This document shows positions 41,869 to 49,773 of a DNA stretch of 61,536 nt, piece by piece. The notes beneath the pieces were generated by a model, which saw only the letters and a list, made by a program, of their open reading frames with translations, did not search any database and was not told the DNA's origin. Position 1 is the stretch's first letter; each line of letters starts with the position of its first letter. The translations under genes were made by a program, and so were the position numbers. Source of the stretch: Frigoribacterium sp. Leaf415 (GTDB taxonomy: Bacteria; Actinomycetota; Actinomycetes; Actinomycetales; Microbacteriaceae); assembly GCF_001424645.1 (NCBI RefSeq), contig NZ_LMQR01000003.1, positions 1 to 61,536 of the forward strand, given 5' to 3'.

Positions 41869-41936
41869 ACCCCTACCGACCGCACCACCGCACCATCGCA
41901 CCACCGTCATCCGACGGCCAGATCACATCGCTCCAC

Positions 41937-41966
41937 GCTGATCGTCGAAACGCTTCGACGATCAGC
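41937..41966. promoter_or_regulatory. LacI-type operator within a perfect 13-bp-arm palindrome
   Basis: Arms 41937-41949 and 41954-41966 (GCTGATCGTCGAA and complement) flank ACGC. The core CGAAACGCTTCG is a typical LacI-family site matching GAAGCGCTTC at 40809. In RNA the 30 bases would form a strong hairpin, so it may also terminate lacI transcription or shape the importer leader. It ends 28 bp before the importer start codon. Confidence 0.72.
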
Positions 41967-41993
41967 ACGGGGCCTCTACGAGGAGGTAGACAC

Positions 41994-43289
41994 ATGAAGA
42001 AACGACGCATCGTCGCCGTCGGGACGGCCCTCGCGGCCACCGCGGCGCTGCTGACCGGATGCTCGGCAGGCAGCTCGGGGTCGTCCGACCCCGACGTGCT
42101 GAAGCTCTGGCACTTCGAGAGCGAGACCAGCGCCATGGGCATCGCCTGGGACCAGGCGATCGCCACCTTCGAGGAAGAGACCGGTGCGAAGGTCGAGTTC
42201 GAGGAGAAGAGCTTCGAGCAGATCCGCTCGACCGCGAGCCAGGTGCTCAACTCGAACGAGGCACCCGACATCCTCGAGTACAACAAGGGCAACGCCACGG
42301 CGGGCCTGCTCGCGAGCCAGGGGCTGCTCGCGAACCTCGACGACGCCGTCGACGAGTACGGCTGGGACGACGACCTCGCCCCGTCGATCGCCACGACCTC
42401 GAAGTACGACGAGAAGGGCGTCATGGGCTCGGGCAGCTGGTACGGCATCCCGAACTACGGCGAGTACGTCGAGGTGTTCTACAACAAGGACGCCTTCGCC
42501 GAGCAGGGCATCGCGGTGCCCACGACGTACGACGAGTTCGAGACGGCCCTGCAGACCTTCGCCGACGCCGGCATCACGCCGCTCGCCGAGGCCGGTGGCG
42601 AGTACCCGCTCGGGCAGTTGTTCTACCAGCTGGCCCTCTCGAAGGCCGACCGTTCGTTCGTCGACGACTACCAGCTCTACGAGGGCGACGTCGACTGGCA
42701 GGGCCCGGAGCTGACCTACGCCGCCGACAAGCTGAAGGAGTACGTCGACAACGGCTGGATCTCGAAGGACGTCACCGGCATCAAGGCCGAGGACATGGGC
42801 ACGACCTTCATGAGCGGCGGGGCGCCGATCATGGTCTCCGGCAGCTGGTGGGCCGGACGGGTCGCCGACGAGGCGACCTTCGACTGGGGCACGTTCCTGT
42901 TCCCCGGCAGCGACATGGCACCCGGGTCGGGCGGCAACCTCTGGGTCGTCCCCGAGAACGCGGCCAACAAGGACCTCGCGTACGAGTTCATCGACATCAC
43001 GATGCGCCCCGAGATCCAGAACCTCATCGGCAACAACGGCGGCGTGCCGGTCAAGGCCGACCCGGCCGACATCACCGACCCGAAGAGCCAGGAGCTGATC
43101 GCGAACTTCAACACCCTGCTCGACCGCGACGGCCTGGCGTTCTACCCGGACTGGCCCACGCCGACCTTCTACGACCAGCTGGTCGCCGGCACCCAGGAGC
43201 TCGTCAACGGCACCGCCACGCCGGACGAGATGCTCACCACCCTGGGCGACCAGTACCAGAGCGGCGTCGACGACATCACCGGGAAGTGA
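41994..43289 (+). CDS. Sugar ABC transporter substrate-binding lipoprotein
   Basis: This 431-residue exported lipoprotein has lipobox LLTGC (Cys23), then a family 1 extracellular solute-binding fold. Evidence is LKLWHFESETSAMGIAWDQA, APDILEYNKGNATAGLLAS, YGEYVEVFYNKDAFAEQGI, MSGGAPIMVSGSWWAGR and NLWVVPENAANKDLAYEFI. It would capture the sugar, probably an alpha-xyloside or xylo-oligosaccharide given the genes around it, and hand it to the two permeases. GAGGAGG precedes the ATG. No ATPase gene is in the cluster, so a shared MsiK-type ATPase elsewhere is presumably used. Confidence 0.94.
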   Translation: MKKRRIVAVGTALAATAALLTGCSAGSSGSSDPDVLKLWHFESETSAMGIAWDQAIATFEEETGAKVEFEEKSFEQIRSTASQVLNSNEAPDILEYNKGNATAGLLASQGLLANLDDAVDEYGWDDDLAPSIATTSKYDEKGVMGSGSWYGIPNYGEYVEVFYNKDAFAEQGIAVPTTYDEFETALQTFADAGITPLAEAGGEYPLGQLFYQLALSKADRSFVDDYQLYEGDVDWQGPELTYAADKLKEYVDNGWISKDVTGIKAEDMGTTFMSGGAPIMVSGSWWAGRVADEATFDWGTFLFPGSDMAPGSGGNLWVVPENAANKDLAYEFIDITMRPEIQNLIGNNGGVPVKADPADITDPKSQELIANFNTLLDRDGLAFYPDWPTPTFYDQLVAGTQELVNGTATPDEMLTTLGDQYQSGVDDITGK

Positions 43290-43291
43290 CC

Positions 43292-44290
43292 GTGACCTCC
43301 CTCGACACCCGCCCCGGTGCCAGGGAGGCGCGCCCCCGTCGCGAGGGCCGACGCACGTCGTCGGCCCTCCCGCCGGAGGAGAGCCTCCTGCCCGGAGCCC
43401 GCCGCGCGGGCTTCTGGCTGTACCTGATCCCCGGCTTCGTCCTGTTCGCGGTCGTGATCCTGGTCCCGCTGATCTGGAACGTCTACCTCAGCTTCACCGA
43501 CTACCGGGGCATCCGCCCGCCGACCTGGGCGGGGCTCGACAACTGGCGCGAGCTGATGAGCGACGACCGCTTCTGGACGTCCTTCCTCAACAGCGTCTTC
43601 CTCATCATCGCCATGGTGGTGGTCCCCACCGTGCTGGGCCTCCTGCTCGCCGCGATGCTGTTCGACCTGATCGGCCGGAAGTTCGGCGGCCGTCTGGCGT
43701 CGTTCCTGCGGGCGACCTACTACCTGCCGCAGATCCTGCCCGTGGCGATCGCCGCGATCGTCATCGGCTGGATACTCCGACCCGAGAACGGCGCGCTCAA
43801 CACCGTCCTCGACGCGGTGGGGCTGGGCGCCCTGCAGCACAACTGGCTCGGCAGCCCCGACACGGCGCTGCTCAGCATCATGGTGGTGATGGTGTGGGTG
43901 CAGCTCGGCTATCCCGTCGTCATCTTCATGGCCGCACTGCAACGGGTCGACCCCGAGCTGTACGAGGCCGCCGAACTCGACGGCGCCGGCTGGTTCCAGC
44001 GGTTCCGGGCGATCACCGTGAGCATCATCCGCCCCGAGATCTTCGTCGTCGTGCTGACCTGCACGATCGCCGCGCTGAAGGTGTTCGGACCGATCTACGC
44101 CCTGACCCGCGGCGGCCCCGGCGACTCGACGATCGTGCCGAGCTACTACGCGTACAGCGAGTTCTTCCAGAGCCAGCAGGTCGGCTACGGCGCGACCATC
44201 GCGACGGCGCTGACGCTCGTCATCGTCGTCATCACGATCTTCTTCATCCGGGCACAGAACCGGGTCGAACGAGCAGAGAGGGAACGCTGA
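43292..44290 (+). CDS. Sugar ABC transporter permease (MalF type)
   Basis: This 332-residue inner-membrane permease has six transmembrane segments and a basic cytosolic N-terminus. It shows PGFVLFAVVILVPLIWNVYL in helix 1 and the ABC-facing EAA loop YEAAELDGAGWFQRFRAITV. The start is GTG at 43292. GTG at 43286, overlapping the previous stop, is possible. Its stop overlaps the next ATG. It forms the channel with the following permease. Confidence 0.93.
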   Translation: MTSLDTRPGAREARPRREGRRTSSALPPEESLLPGARRAGFWLYLIPGFVLFAVVILVPLIWNVYLSFTDYRGIRPPTWAGLDNWRELMSDDRFWTSFLNSVFLIIAMVVVPTVLGLLLAAMLFDLIGRKFGGRLASFLRATYYLPQILPVAIAAIVIGWILRPENGALNTVLDAVGLGALQHNWLGSPDTALLSIMVVMVWVQLGYPVVIFMAALQRVDPELYEAAELDGAGWFQRFRAITVSIIRPEIFVVVLTCTIAALKVFGPIYALTRGGPGDSTIVPSYYAYSEFFQSQQVGYGATIATALTLVIVVITIFFIRAQNRVERAERER

Positions 44291-45204
44291 TGGCCACGAC
44301 CGTCGTTCCGCCGGTGAAAGACGACCGCATCCGTCCCGCGGTGCCCAGCCCGCGCCTCCCGAAGGCCAAGCAACGGGGGCGCAAGAAGACGGCCACCGAC
44401 TGGCTGATCCTCGCCGCGGCGATCGCCTTCGGCGTGCTGATCGCCCTGCCGTTCCTGTTGATCCTCGTCAACTCGTTCAAGTCGCCTGCCGACTACACGA
44501 CCGGAGGGCCGCTCAGCCTGCCGACGTCGCTGTACTTCGACGGTCTCGTCGACTTCTGGAACCGCGTGGAGTTACCCACCAAACTCTGGAACAGCTTCGT
44601 GATCGCCGGGCTGGTGGCCCTGTTCGCCGTGGTCATCTCGGTGTTCAACGCCTACGCGCTCGGCATCGGCCGGGTCCGCGGTCGCACCTGGATCATCGTG
44701 CTGTTCCTGCTGGCCAACATGCTGCCCCAAGAGGCTCTGCTCTACCCGCTGTACTTCATGTTCAAGCAGGTGGGCCTCTACGACAACATCTGGGCGGTCA
44801 TCATCATCTTCACGGTGATCCAGAGCGCCTTCGGCACCTACCTGCTCTCGAGCGTCTACGGCACGTTCCCGAAAGAGGTGCTCGAGGCCGCGTCGCTCGA
44901 CGGGGCGAGCCGGTGGCAGATCCTGTGGCGGGTCATCGTGCCGATCAGTCGGCCGACCCTCTCGGTGCTCGCGATCTTCTTCTTCATCTGGACGTGGAAC
45001 GAGTTCCTCATCCCGCTCACCTTCCTGGTGTCGAACGGCAACCAGACGGTTCCCGTCGCCATCACCGCCCTGCAGGGCGACCGGCTGATGGACGTCACCA
45101 CGACGAGCGCGTCGGCCCTGCTCGGGTTGATCCCCACGCTCGTCTTCTTCCTGATCTTCCAGCGCACCCTGACCCGCGGCATCACGGCCGGCGCGGTCAA
45201 GTGA
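44290..45204 (+). CDS. Sugar ABC transporter permease (MalG type)
   Basis: This 304-residue, six-helix permease has the EAA loop LEAASLDGASRWQILWRVIV and the C-terminal RGITAGAVK typical of MalG-like partners. The basic N-terminal 35 residues are cytosolic. It starts at the A of the previous stop codon (TGATG), which indicates coupling. It is followed after 25 nt by the alpha-xylosidase gene with GAAAGG before its ATG. Confidence 0.94.
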   Translation: MATTVVPPVKDDRIRPAVPSPRLPKAKQRGRKKTATDWLILAAAIAFGVLIALPFLLILVNSFKSPADYTTGGPLSLPTSLYFDGLVDFWNRVELPTKLWNSFVIAGLVALFAVVISVFNAYALGIGRVRGRTWIIVLFLLANMLPQEALLYPLYFMFKQVGLYDNIWAVIIIFTVIQSAFGTYLLSSVYGTFPKEVLEAASLDGASRWQILWRVIVPISRPTLSVLAIFFFIWTWNEFLIPLTFLVSNGNQTVPVAITALQGDRLMDVTTTSASALLGLIPTLVFFLIFQRTLTRGITAGAVK

Positions 45205-45229
45205 CGCGTTCCACCCCGAAAGGCTCCAC

Positions 45230-47512
45230 ATGAAGTTCACCGACGGTTTCTGGCAGATCCGCCCGGGGGTCGAGTCCCTCTTCGCGCAGGAGGCCTACGA
45301 CGTCGAGGCCCGGGCGGACGGACGCTCGATCGAGGTCACCGCGCCCACCAAGGTGATCGCCTCGCGGGGCGACACCCTCAACCGCCCGACGCTCACCGTC
45401 GCGCTGAGCTCGCCGATGGAGGGCGTCATCGCCGTCGACGTCACGCACTTCGCCGGTGGTCGAGACGAGATCGGGTTCGACCTCGTGGGTTCCGAGGGCG
45501 GCCCGGCCGGCGTGGGGGTCGTCGAGACGAGCGAAGGAGGCGCGACCCTGACCTCGGGACGCCTCACCGTCACGGTCGGTCGCGGTGCGCCGTTCGACCT
45601 GACGTTCCGCGACGGCGACACCGTGCTCACCCGCTCGGGCCACAAGTCGGTCGGCTACCACCGGGTCGCCGCCGACGCGCAGGTCGACGGGGCGATGCTC
45701 GGCAACGCCCGGGCCGGCACCGGGCGCGTCCTCGCCCCGAGCTACGTCTCGCAACAGCTCTCGCTCGGCGTCGGCGAGCTCGTCTACGGCCTCGGCGAGC
45801 GGTTCGGCCCGCTGGTCAAGAACGGCCAGACGGTCGACGTCTGGAACGCCGACGGCGGCACGTCGAGCGAGCAGGCCTACAAGAACGTGCCGTTCTACGT
45901 GACGAACCGCGGGTACGGCGTCCTGGTCGACCACCCGGGCCACGTGTCGTACGAGATCGGCTCCGAGTCGGTCGAGCGGGTGCAGTTCTCGGTGGCGGGC
46001 GAGACCCTGCGCTACCTGGTGATCGCCGGCCCGACCCCGGCCGACGTGCTCGACCGCTACACGCGGCTGACCGGGCGCCCGGCGCACGTGCCGGCCTGGT
46101 CGTACGGCCTGTGGCTGTCGACGTCGTTCACGACCGACTACGACGAGGCGACGGTGACGGGCTTCGTCGACGAGATGGCCCGCCGCGACATGCCGGTCAG
46201 CGTGTTCCACTTCGACTGCTTCTGGATGCGCGAGTTCCGGTGGTGCGACTTCGAGTGGGACCCCCGCGTGTTCCCCGACCCCGAGGGCATGCTCGCCCGG
46301 CTGCACGAGCGCGACCTCCGCGTCTGCGTCTGGATCAACCCGTACATCGGTCAGCGCTCGGCGCTGTTCCGCGAGGCGGCCGAAGCCGGTTACCTCGTCC
46401 GGAACCCCGACGGCAGCGTCTGGCAATGGGACCTCTGGCAGGCCGGCATGGGCCTGGTCGACTTCACGAACCCCGAGGCGACGGCCTGGTTCCAGGGGCA
46501 CCTGCGTCGTCTGCAGTCCCAGGGCGTCGACGCCTTCAAGACCGACTTCGGCGAGCGCATCCCCACCGACGTCGTCTGGCACGACGGCTCCGACCCCGAG
46601 CGCATGCACAACTGGTACACGCAGCTCTACAACCAGGCGGTCTTCGAGGTGCTCGAGGAGGTGCGCGGCGAGGGCGACGCCGTCGTCTTCGCCCGCTCGG
46701 CGACGACGGGCGGTCAGGCGCTTCCCGTGCACTGGGGTGGCGACTCGACGTCGACCTTCGAGTCGATGGCCGAGACCCTCCGCGGCGGCCTGTCCCTGGC
46801 CATGAGCGGCTTCTCGTTCTGGAGCCACGACATCGGCGGTTTCGAAGGGACTCCCGACGCCGAGGTCTACAAGCGGTGGACGGCCTTCGGCCTGCTGTCG
46901 AGCCACAGCCGGTTCCACGGCAGCTCGTCGTACCGGGTGCCGTGGGCGTTCGACGACGAGGCGGTCGAGGTCACCCGGCGCTTCACGAAGCTGAAGCTGT
47001 CGCTGATGCCCTACCTGTACGCCGCCGGTCTCGAGTCGTCGCGCTCGGGGCTGCCGGTCATGCGTCCCATGGCCCTGGCCTTCCCCGACGACCGGGGCGC
47101 CGCCCACGTGGACACGCAGTACCTGCTCGGCGACGACCTGCTCGTCGCGCCGGTCTTCTCGGCCGACGGCACCGTCGAGGTCTACCTGCCGGCCGGACGC
47201 TGGACGAACTGGTTCACCGGTGAGGTCGTCGACGCGGGCTCGGGCACGTGGCGCACCGAGCGGCACGACGTGCTGAGCCTGCCGCTCTACGTGCGCGAGG
47301 GGGCGGTGATCCCGGTCGGCGGGCGGGACGACCGCCCCGACCACGACTACCTCGACGGTCTCGTGCTCAAGGTGTTCCCCGGGGGCGACGGCACCCGCTC
47401 GCTCACGGTGACGACGCCCACCGGCGAGTCCGCCGACTTCGTCGTCACGCGGTCAGGAGGAGCGGTGTCGGTCGAGACCGCCGCCACCGGCTGGCAGGTC
47501 GACGAGGTCTGA
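45230..47512 (+). CDS. GH31 alpha-xylosidase (YicI type)
   Basis: This 760-residue cytosolic glycoside hydrolase should release xylose from alpha-xylosides such as isoprimeverose. The N-terminal beta domain runs to about residue 240, then the catalytic barrel begins. VFHFDCFWMREFRWCDFEWD is the aglycone/xylose recognition loop typical of YicI, and KTDFGE contains the nucleophile Asp at about residue 439. The acid/base lies in the following GGDSTSTFES segment. There is no signal peptide, which fits import by the adjacent ABC system first. Alpha-glucosidases of the same family usually lack the CFWM loop. Confidence 0.92.
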   Translation: MKFTDGFWQIRPGVESLFAQEAYDVEARADGRSIEVTAPTKVIASRGDTLNRPTLTVALSSPMEGVIAVDVTHFAGGRDEIGFDLVGSEGGPAGVGVVETSEGGATLTSGRLTVTVGRGAPFDLTFRDGDTVLTRSGHKSVGYHRVAADAQVDGAMLGNARAGTGRVLAPSYVSQQLSLGVGELVYGLGERFGPLVKNGQTVDVWNADGGTSSEQAYKNVPFYVTNRGYGVLVDHPGHVSYEIGSESVERVQFSVAGETLRYLVIAGPTPADVLDRYTRLTGRPAHVPAWSYGLWLSTSFTTDYDEATVTGFVDEMARRDMPVSVFHFDCFWMREFRWCDFEWDPRVFPDPEGMLARLHERDLRVCVWINPYIGQRSALFREAAEAGYLVRNPDGSVWQWDLWQAGMGLVDFTNPEATAWFQGHLRRLQSQGVDAFKTDFGERIPTDVVWHDGSDPERMHNWYTQLYNQAVFEVLEEVRGEGDAVVFARSATTGGQALPVHWGGDSTSTFESMAETLRGGLSLAMSGFSFWSHDIGGFEGTPDAEVYKRWTAFGLLSSHSRFHGSSSYRVPWAFDDEAVEVTRRFTKLKLSLMPYLYAAGLESSRSGLPVMRPMALAFPDDRGAAHVDTQYLLGDDLLVAPVFSADGTVEVYLPAGRWTNWFTGEVVDAGSGTWRTERHDVLSLPLYVREGAVIPVGGRDDRPDHDYLDGLVLKVFPGGDGTRSLTVTTPTGESADFVVTRSGGAVSVETAATGWQVDEV

Positions 47513-47600
47513 CGCCGGGCGGCGGCGGGCGGCACCGTGACGGGCGGCACGACCCCGTCGACGCGCCGCTCGTCGAGGTCGAGGTAGCCTCGATCGACGG

Positions 47601-48833
47601 ATGGGTGGGGGCGTGACGACACAGCAGGGTGGCGGCGAGACCGCGGCGGCTCCCGATCTCGGTGCCCGGTTCGACCGGGTCCGGCGTGACAACCTCTCGA
47701 CGGTGCTCCACATCGTCCACACAGACGGGGCCACGTCGCGATCGGCCCTGACCCAGGCGACCGGGCTCAACCGCTCGACGATCGCGGCGCTCGTGGGCGA
47801 ACTCGTCGACCTGGGGCTCGTCGTCGAGACCGACCCGGTCGGGACCAACCGGGTCGGGCGTCCCAGCCCGGTCGTGGCGCCGAGCCCCCGTGTCGTCGCC
47901 GTCGCGGTCAACCCCGAGATCGACGCCGTCACGGTCGGGGTGGTCGGGCTCGACGGCGTCGTGCAGCACCGCGTCCGTCGCGAGACCGACGGCGTGCCCA
48001 GCGCGCCCCAGGCGGCGGCGCTAGCCGCCCGGGTGATCGCCGAGCTGCGGGCCACCGCGCTGTCTCCCGACGTGCGGGTGCTCGGGGTGGGTCTCGCGGT
48101 CCCCGGGCTGGTCGGGTCCGACGGGGGAGTCGTGCGGCTCGCCCCGCACCTCGGGTGGATCGACGAGCCGTTCGCGGCCGTCGTGGCGTCCGCGACCGGC
48201 CTGCCGACCCGCGCGGCCAACGACGCGTCGCTCGGTGCGATCGCCGAGGGCCGCTTCGGGGCCGGGCGGGGCGTCGACGACCTCGTGTTCCTGAACGGCG
48301 GTGCGAGTGGTGTCGGCGGGGGAGTCCTCATCGGTGGCAGTCCGGTGACCGGCGTGGGGGGTTTTGCCGGCGAGATCGGGCACACCCTCGTCAACTCCGT
48401 CGGCGAGCTCTGCCACTGCGGCGCCGTGGGGTGCCTCGAGACCGAGGTCGGTCAGGCCCGGTTGCTCGCCGTCACCGGACTGGAGCGGGGTCAGGCCGAC
48501 CAGCTGGACGCGGCGCTCGCCGGCGCCGAGCCCGGGTCGCCCGTGGCCGTCGAGGTGCGGCGTCAGATCGACTTCCTGGCCGTGGCCCTGCGAGGCGTCG
48601 TGAACTCGTTCAACCCGGCGCTGATCGTGCTCGGCGGCTTCCTCGGATCGCTGCACGCGGCCGACCCCGGCCGCCTGGCCGAGCGGGTCCGCGGTCAGTC
48701 CCTGCCCGGCGCCCGCGACGACGTGCGGATCACCCGTGCCGCCCTCGGCGTGGACCGGCTGACGATCGGAGCGGCCGAACTGGCCTTCGCCGCCGTCTTG
48801 GCCGACCCTGCGTCCGTGACCCGCGCCTCCTGA
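47601..48833 (+). CDS. ROK-family transcriptional regulator, XylR-like
   Basis: This 410-residue protein has an N-terminal winged helix (TSRSALTQATGLNRSTIAALV) and a ROK sugar-kinase-like domain. That domain has LFxNGG-like LVFLNGGASGVGGGVLIGG and the zinc site GEIGHTLVNSVGELCHCGAVGCLE. XylR proteins of this type repress xylose genes until xylose binds, so the TTTGTCG-N7-CCACAAA sites before xylA and xylB are the natural targets. The start may instead be GTG at 47613. The 3' end is ACCCGCGCCTCCTGA, again placing the stop codon in the recurrent motif. Confidence 0.88.
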   Translation: MGGGVTTQQGGGETAAAPDLGARFDRVRRDNLSTVLHIVHTDGATSRSALTQATGLNRSTIAALVGELVDLGLVVETDPVGTNRVGRPSPVVAPSPRVVAVAVNPEIDAVTVGVVGLDGVVQHRVRRETDGVPSAPQAAALAARVIAELRATALSPDVRVLGVGLAVPGLVGSDGGVVRLAPHLGWIDEPFAAVVASATGLPTRAANDASLGAIAEGRFGAGRGVDDLVFLNGGASGVGGGVLIGGSPVTGVGGFAGEIGHTLVNSVGELCHCGAVGCLETEVGQARLLAVTGLERGQADQLDAALAGAEPGSPVAVEVRRQIDFLAVALRGVVNSFNPALIVLGGFLGSLHAADPGRLAERVRGQSLPGARDDVRITRAALGVDRLTIGAAELAFAAVLADPASVTRAS

Positions 48834-48854
48834 CGTCGTCCTCGCGGCGTTCGA

Positions 48855-48916
48855 CCCGCCACGAAGTGAACGACCCGCCACGCAATCGGGTGGCGGGTTG
48901 CTTACCTCGTGGCGGG
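48855..48916. terminator. Nested palindromes after the ROK gene
   Basis: The outer arms CCCGCCACGA (48855-48864) and TCGTGGCGGG (48907-48916) enclose the inner arms CCCGCCAC (48874-48881) and GTGGCGGG (48890-48897). The four elements are versions of one 8-mer, so alternative pairings are possible. It lies between convergent genes. Confidence 0.75.
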
Positions 48917-48968
48917 CAAGCGGGCAAGCGGGCAGACGGGCGGGCGGGCAGGCGGGCAGGCGGGCACG
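48911..48968. repeat. GCGGGCA-type short tandem repeat
   Basis: About seven 7-8 bp units (GCGGGCAA, GCGGGCAG and variants) adjoin the nested palindromes. The G-rich strand is the plus strand. It lies 20 bp past the stop of the minus-strand DtxR-family gene. Confidence 0.75.
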
Positions 48969-48988
48969 CAGGGCCGCCCGCCCCCGCG

Positions 48989-49711
48989 TCAGGCGTGCGT
49001 GTGCGGCTCGGAGTTCGCCCACACCGACGCCGCGGCGACGCCGGCCAGTTCGACGCTGCCGACCGCCCGGTCGTGCGCGTCGGTCAGCACGACCTGCAGC
49101 GAGCCGGCGTAGTCGCGACGCTCGCCGACGCGCACGTGGGCGCCGACCCGCAGGTCGAGCGAGCTGAGGTAGCGCAGCAGCTCGGGTTCGTCGTCCGAGA
49201 CGCGCACGACGAAGCCGCACTCGCCCTCGACGAAGTCGCCCAGCGGATGGGCGGCAGGCCGCACGACCGTGCCGTCGGCCGCGGGGATCGGGTCGCCGTG
49301 CGGGTCGGCCGTCGGGTGTCCGAGCTCGACGTCGAACCGGTCGAGCAGCCGATCGCTGACGGCGTGCTCGAGCACCTCGGCCTCGTCGTGCACCTCGTCC
49401 CAGCCGTAACCCAGGCGTTCGACCAGGTACGTCTCGATCAGCCGGTGGCGCCGGACCATCGACACGGCGATCGCACGGCCCGCGTCGCTCAGGGCGATGC
49501 GCCGGTAGGGCTCGTAGTCGAGGTAGCCGTCGCGGTCGAGTTTGCGGAGGTTGCCCGAGACGGTCGACGCGCTCACGCCGAGCGTCGCGGCGATCTCGTT
49601 GGTCGAGATGCCGGCGCCGACTCCTGCCTCGGCCCACTCCTCGGCCTTCCAGATGACCTTGAGGTAGTCCTCGGCCATGGTGGTGCGCGTGCTGGCCGGG
49701 TCGCTGGGCAT
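48989..49711 (-). CDS. DtxR/MntR-family metal-dependent repressor
   Basis: This 240-residue regulator has an N-terminal winged helix (TMAEDYLKVIWKAEEWAEAG, then NEIAATLGVSASTVSGNLRKL). A dimerisation/metal-binding domain follows (RRHRLIETYLVERLGYGWDEVHDEAEVLEHAVSD). Its His and Glu residues correspond to DtxR metal ligands. The C-terminal SH3-like domain follows. It senses Mn2+ or Fe2+ and represses uptake genes, none of which is adjacent. TAGGAT lies 6 nt before the ATG, a leaderless layout. It sits between the ROK gene and xylB with no evident functional tie to xylose. Confidence 0.9.
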   Translation of the reverse strand: MPSDPASTRTTMAEDYLKVIWKAEEWAEAGVGAGISTNEIAATLGVSASTVSGNLRKLDRDGYLDYEPYRRIALSDAGRAIAVSMVRRHRLIETYLVERLGYGWDEVHDEAEVLEHAVSDRLLDRFDVELGHPTADPHGDPIPAADGTVVRPAAHPLGDFVEGECGFVVRVSDDEPELLRYLSSLDLRVGAHVRVGERRDYAGSLQVVLTDAHDRAVGSVELAGVAAASVWANSEPHTHA

Positions 49712-49717
49712 GGTCCG

Positions 49718-49723
49718 ATCCTA
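49718..49723 (-). promoter_or_regulatory. -10 element of a candidate leaderless gene
   Basis: Minus-strand TAGGAT stands 6 nt before the ATG at 49711 of the DtxR/MntR-family gene, with no ribosome site. Confidence 0.55.
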
Positions 49724-49773
49724 GGCGGCGCCACCCGCGCCTCCTGCTGTCGTCCGCGCCCGGCGCACCGGGG

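Noticed and set aside
37953..43289. A 1778-codon plus-strand open frame that ends as the sugar-binding protein
   Set aside because: Its first 1340 or so codons are antisense or out of frame to the DUF1972 glycosyltransferase, xylA and lacI genes. Its composition is low-complexity Arg/Gly/Ala. Only the last 431 codons, from the ATG at 41994, are a gene.
48911..48968. Replication origin iterons or CRISPR
   Set aside because: Units of 7-8 bp are irregular and contiguous, and there is no dnaA, rep or cas gene nearby.
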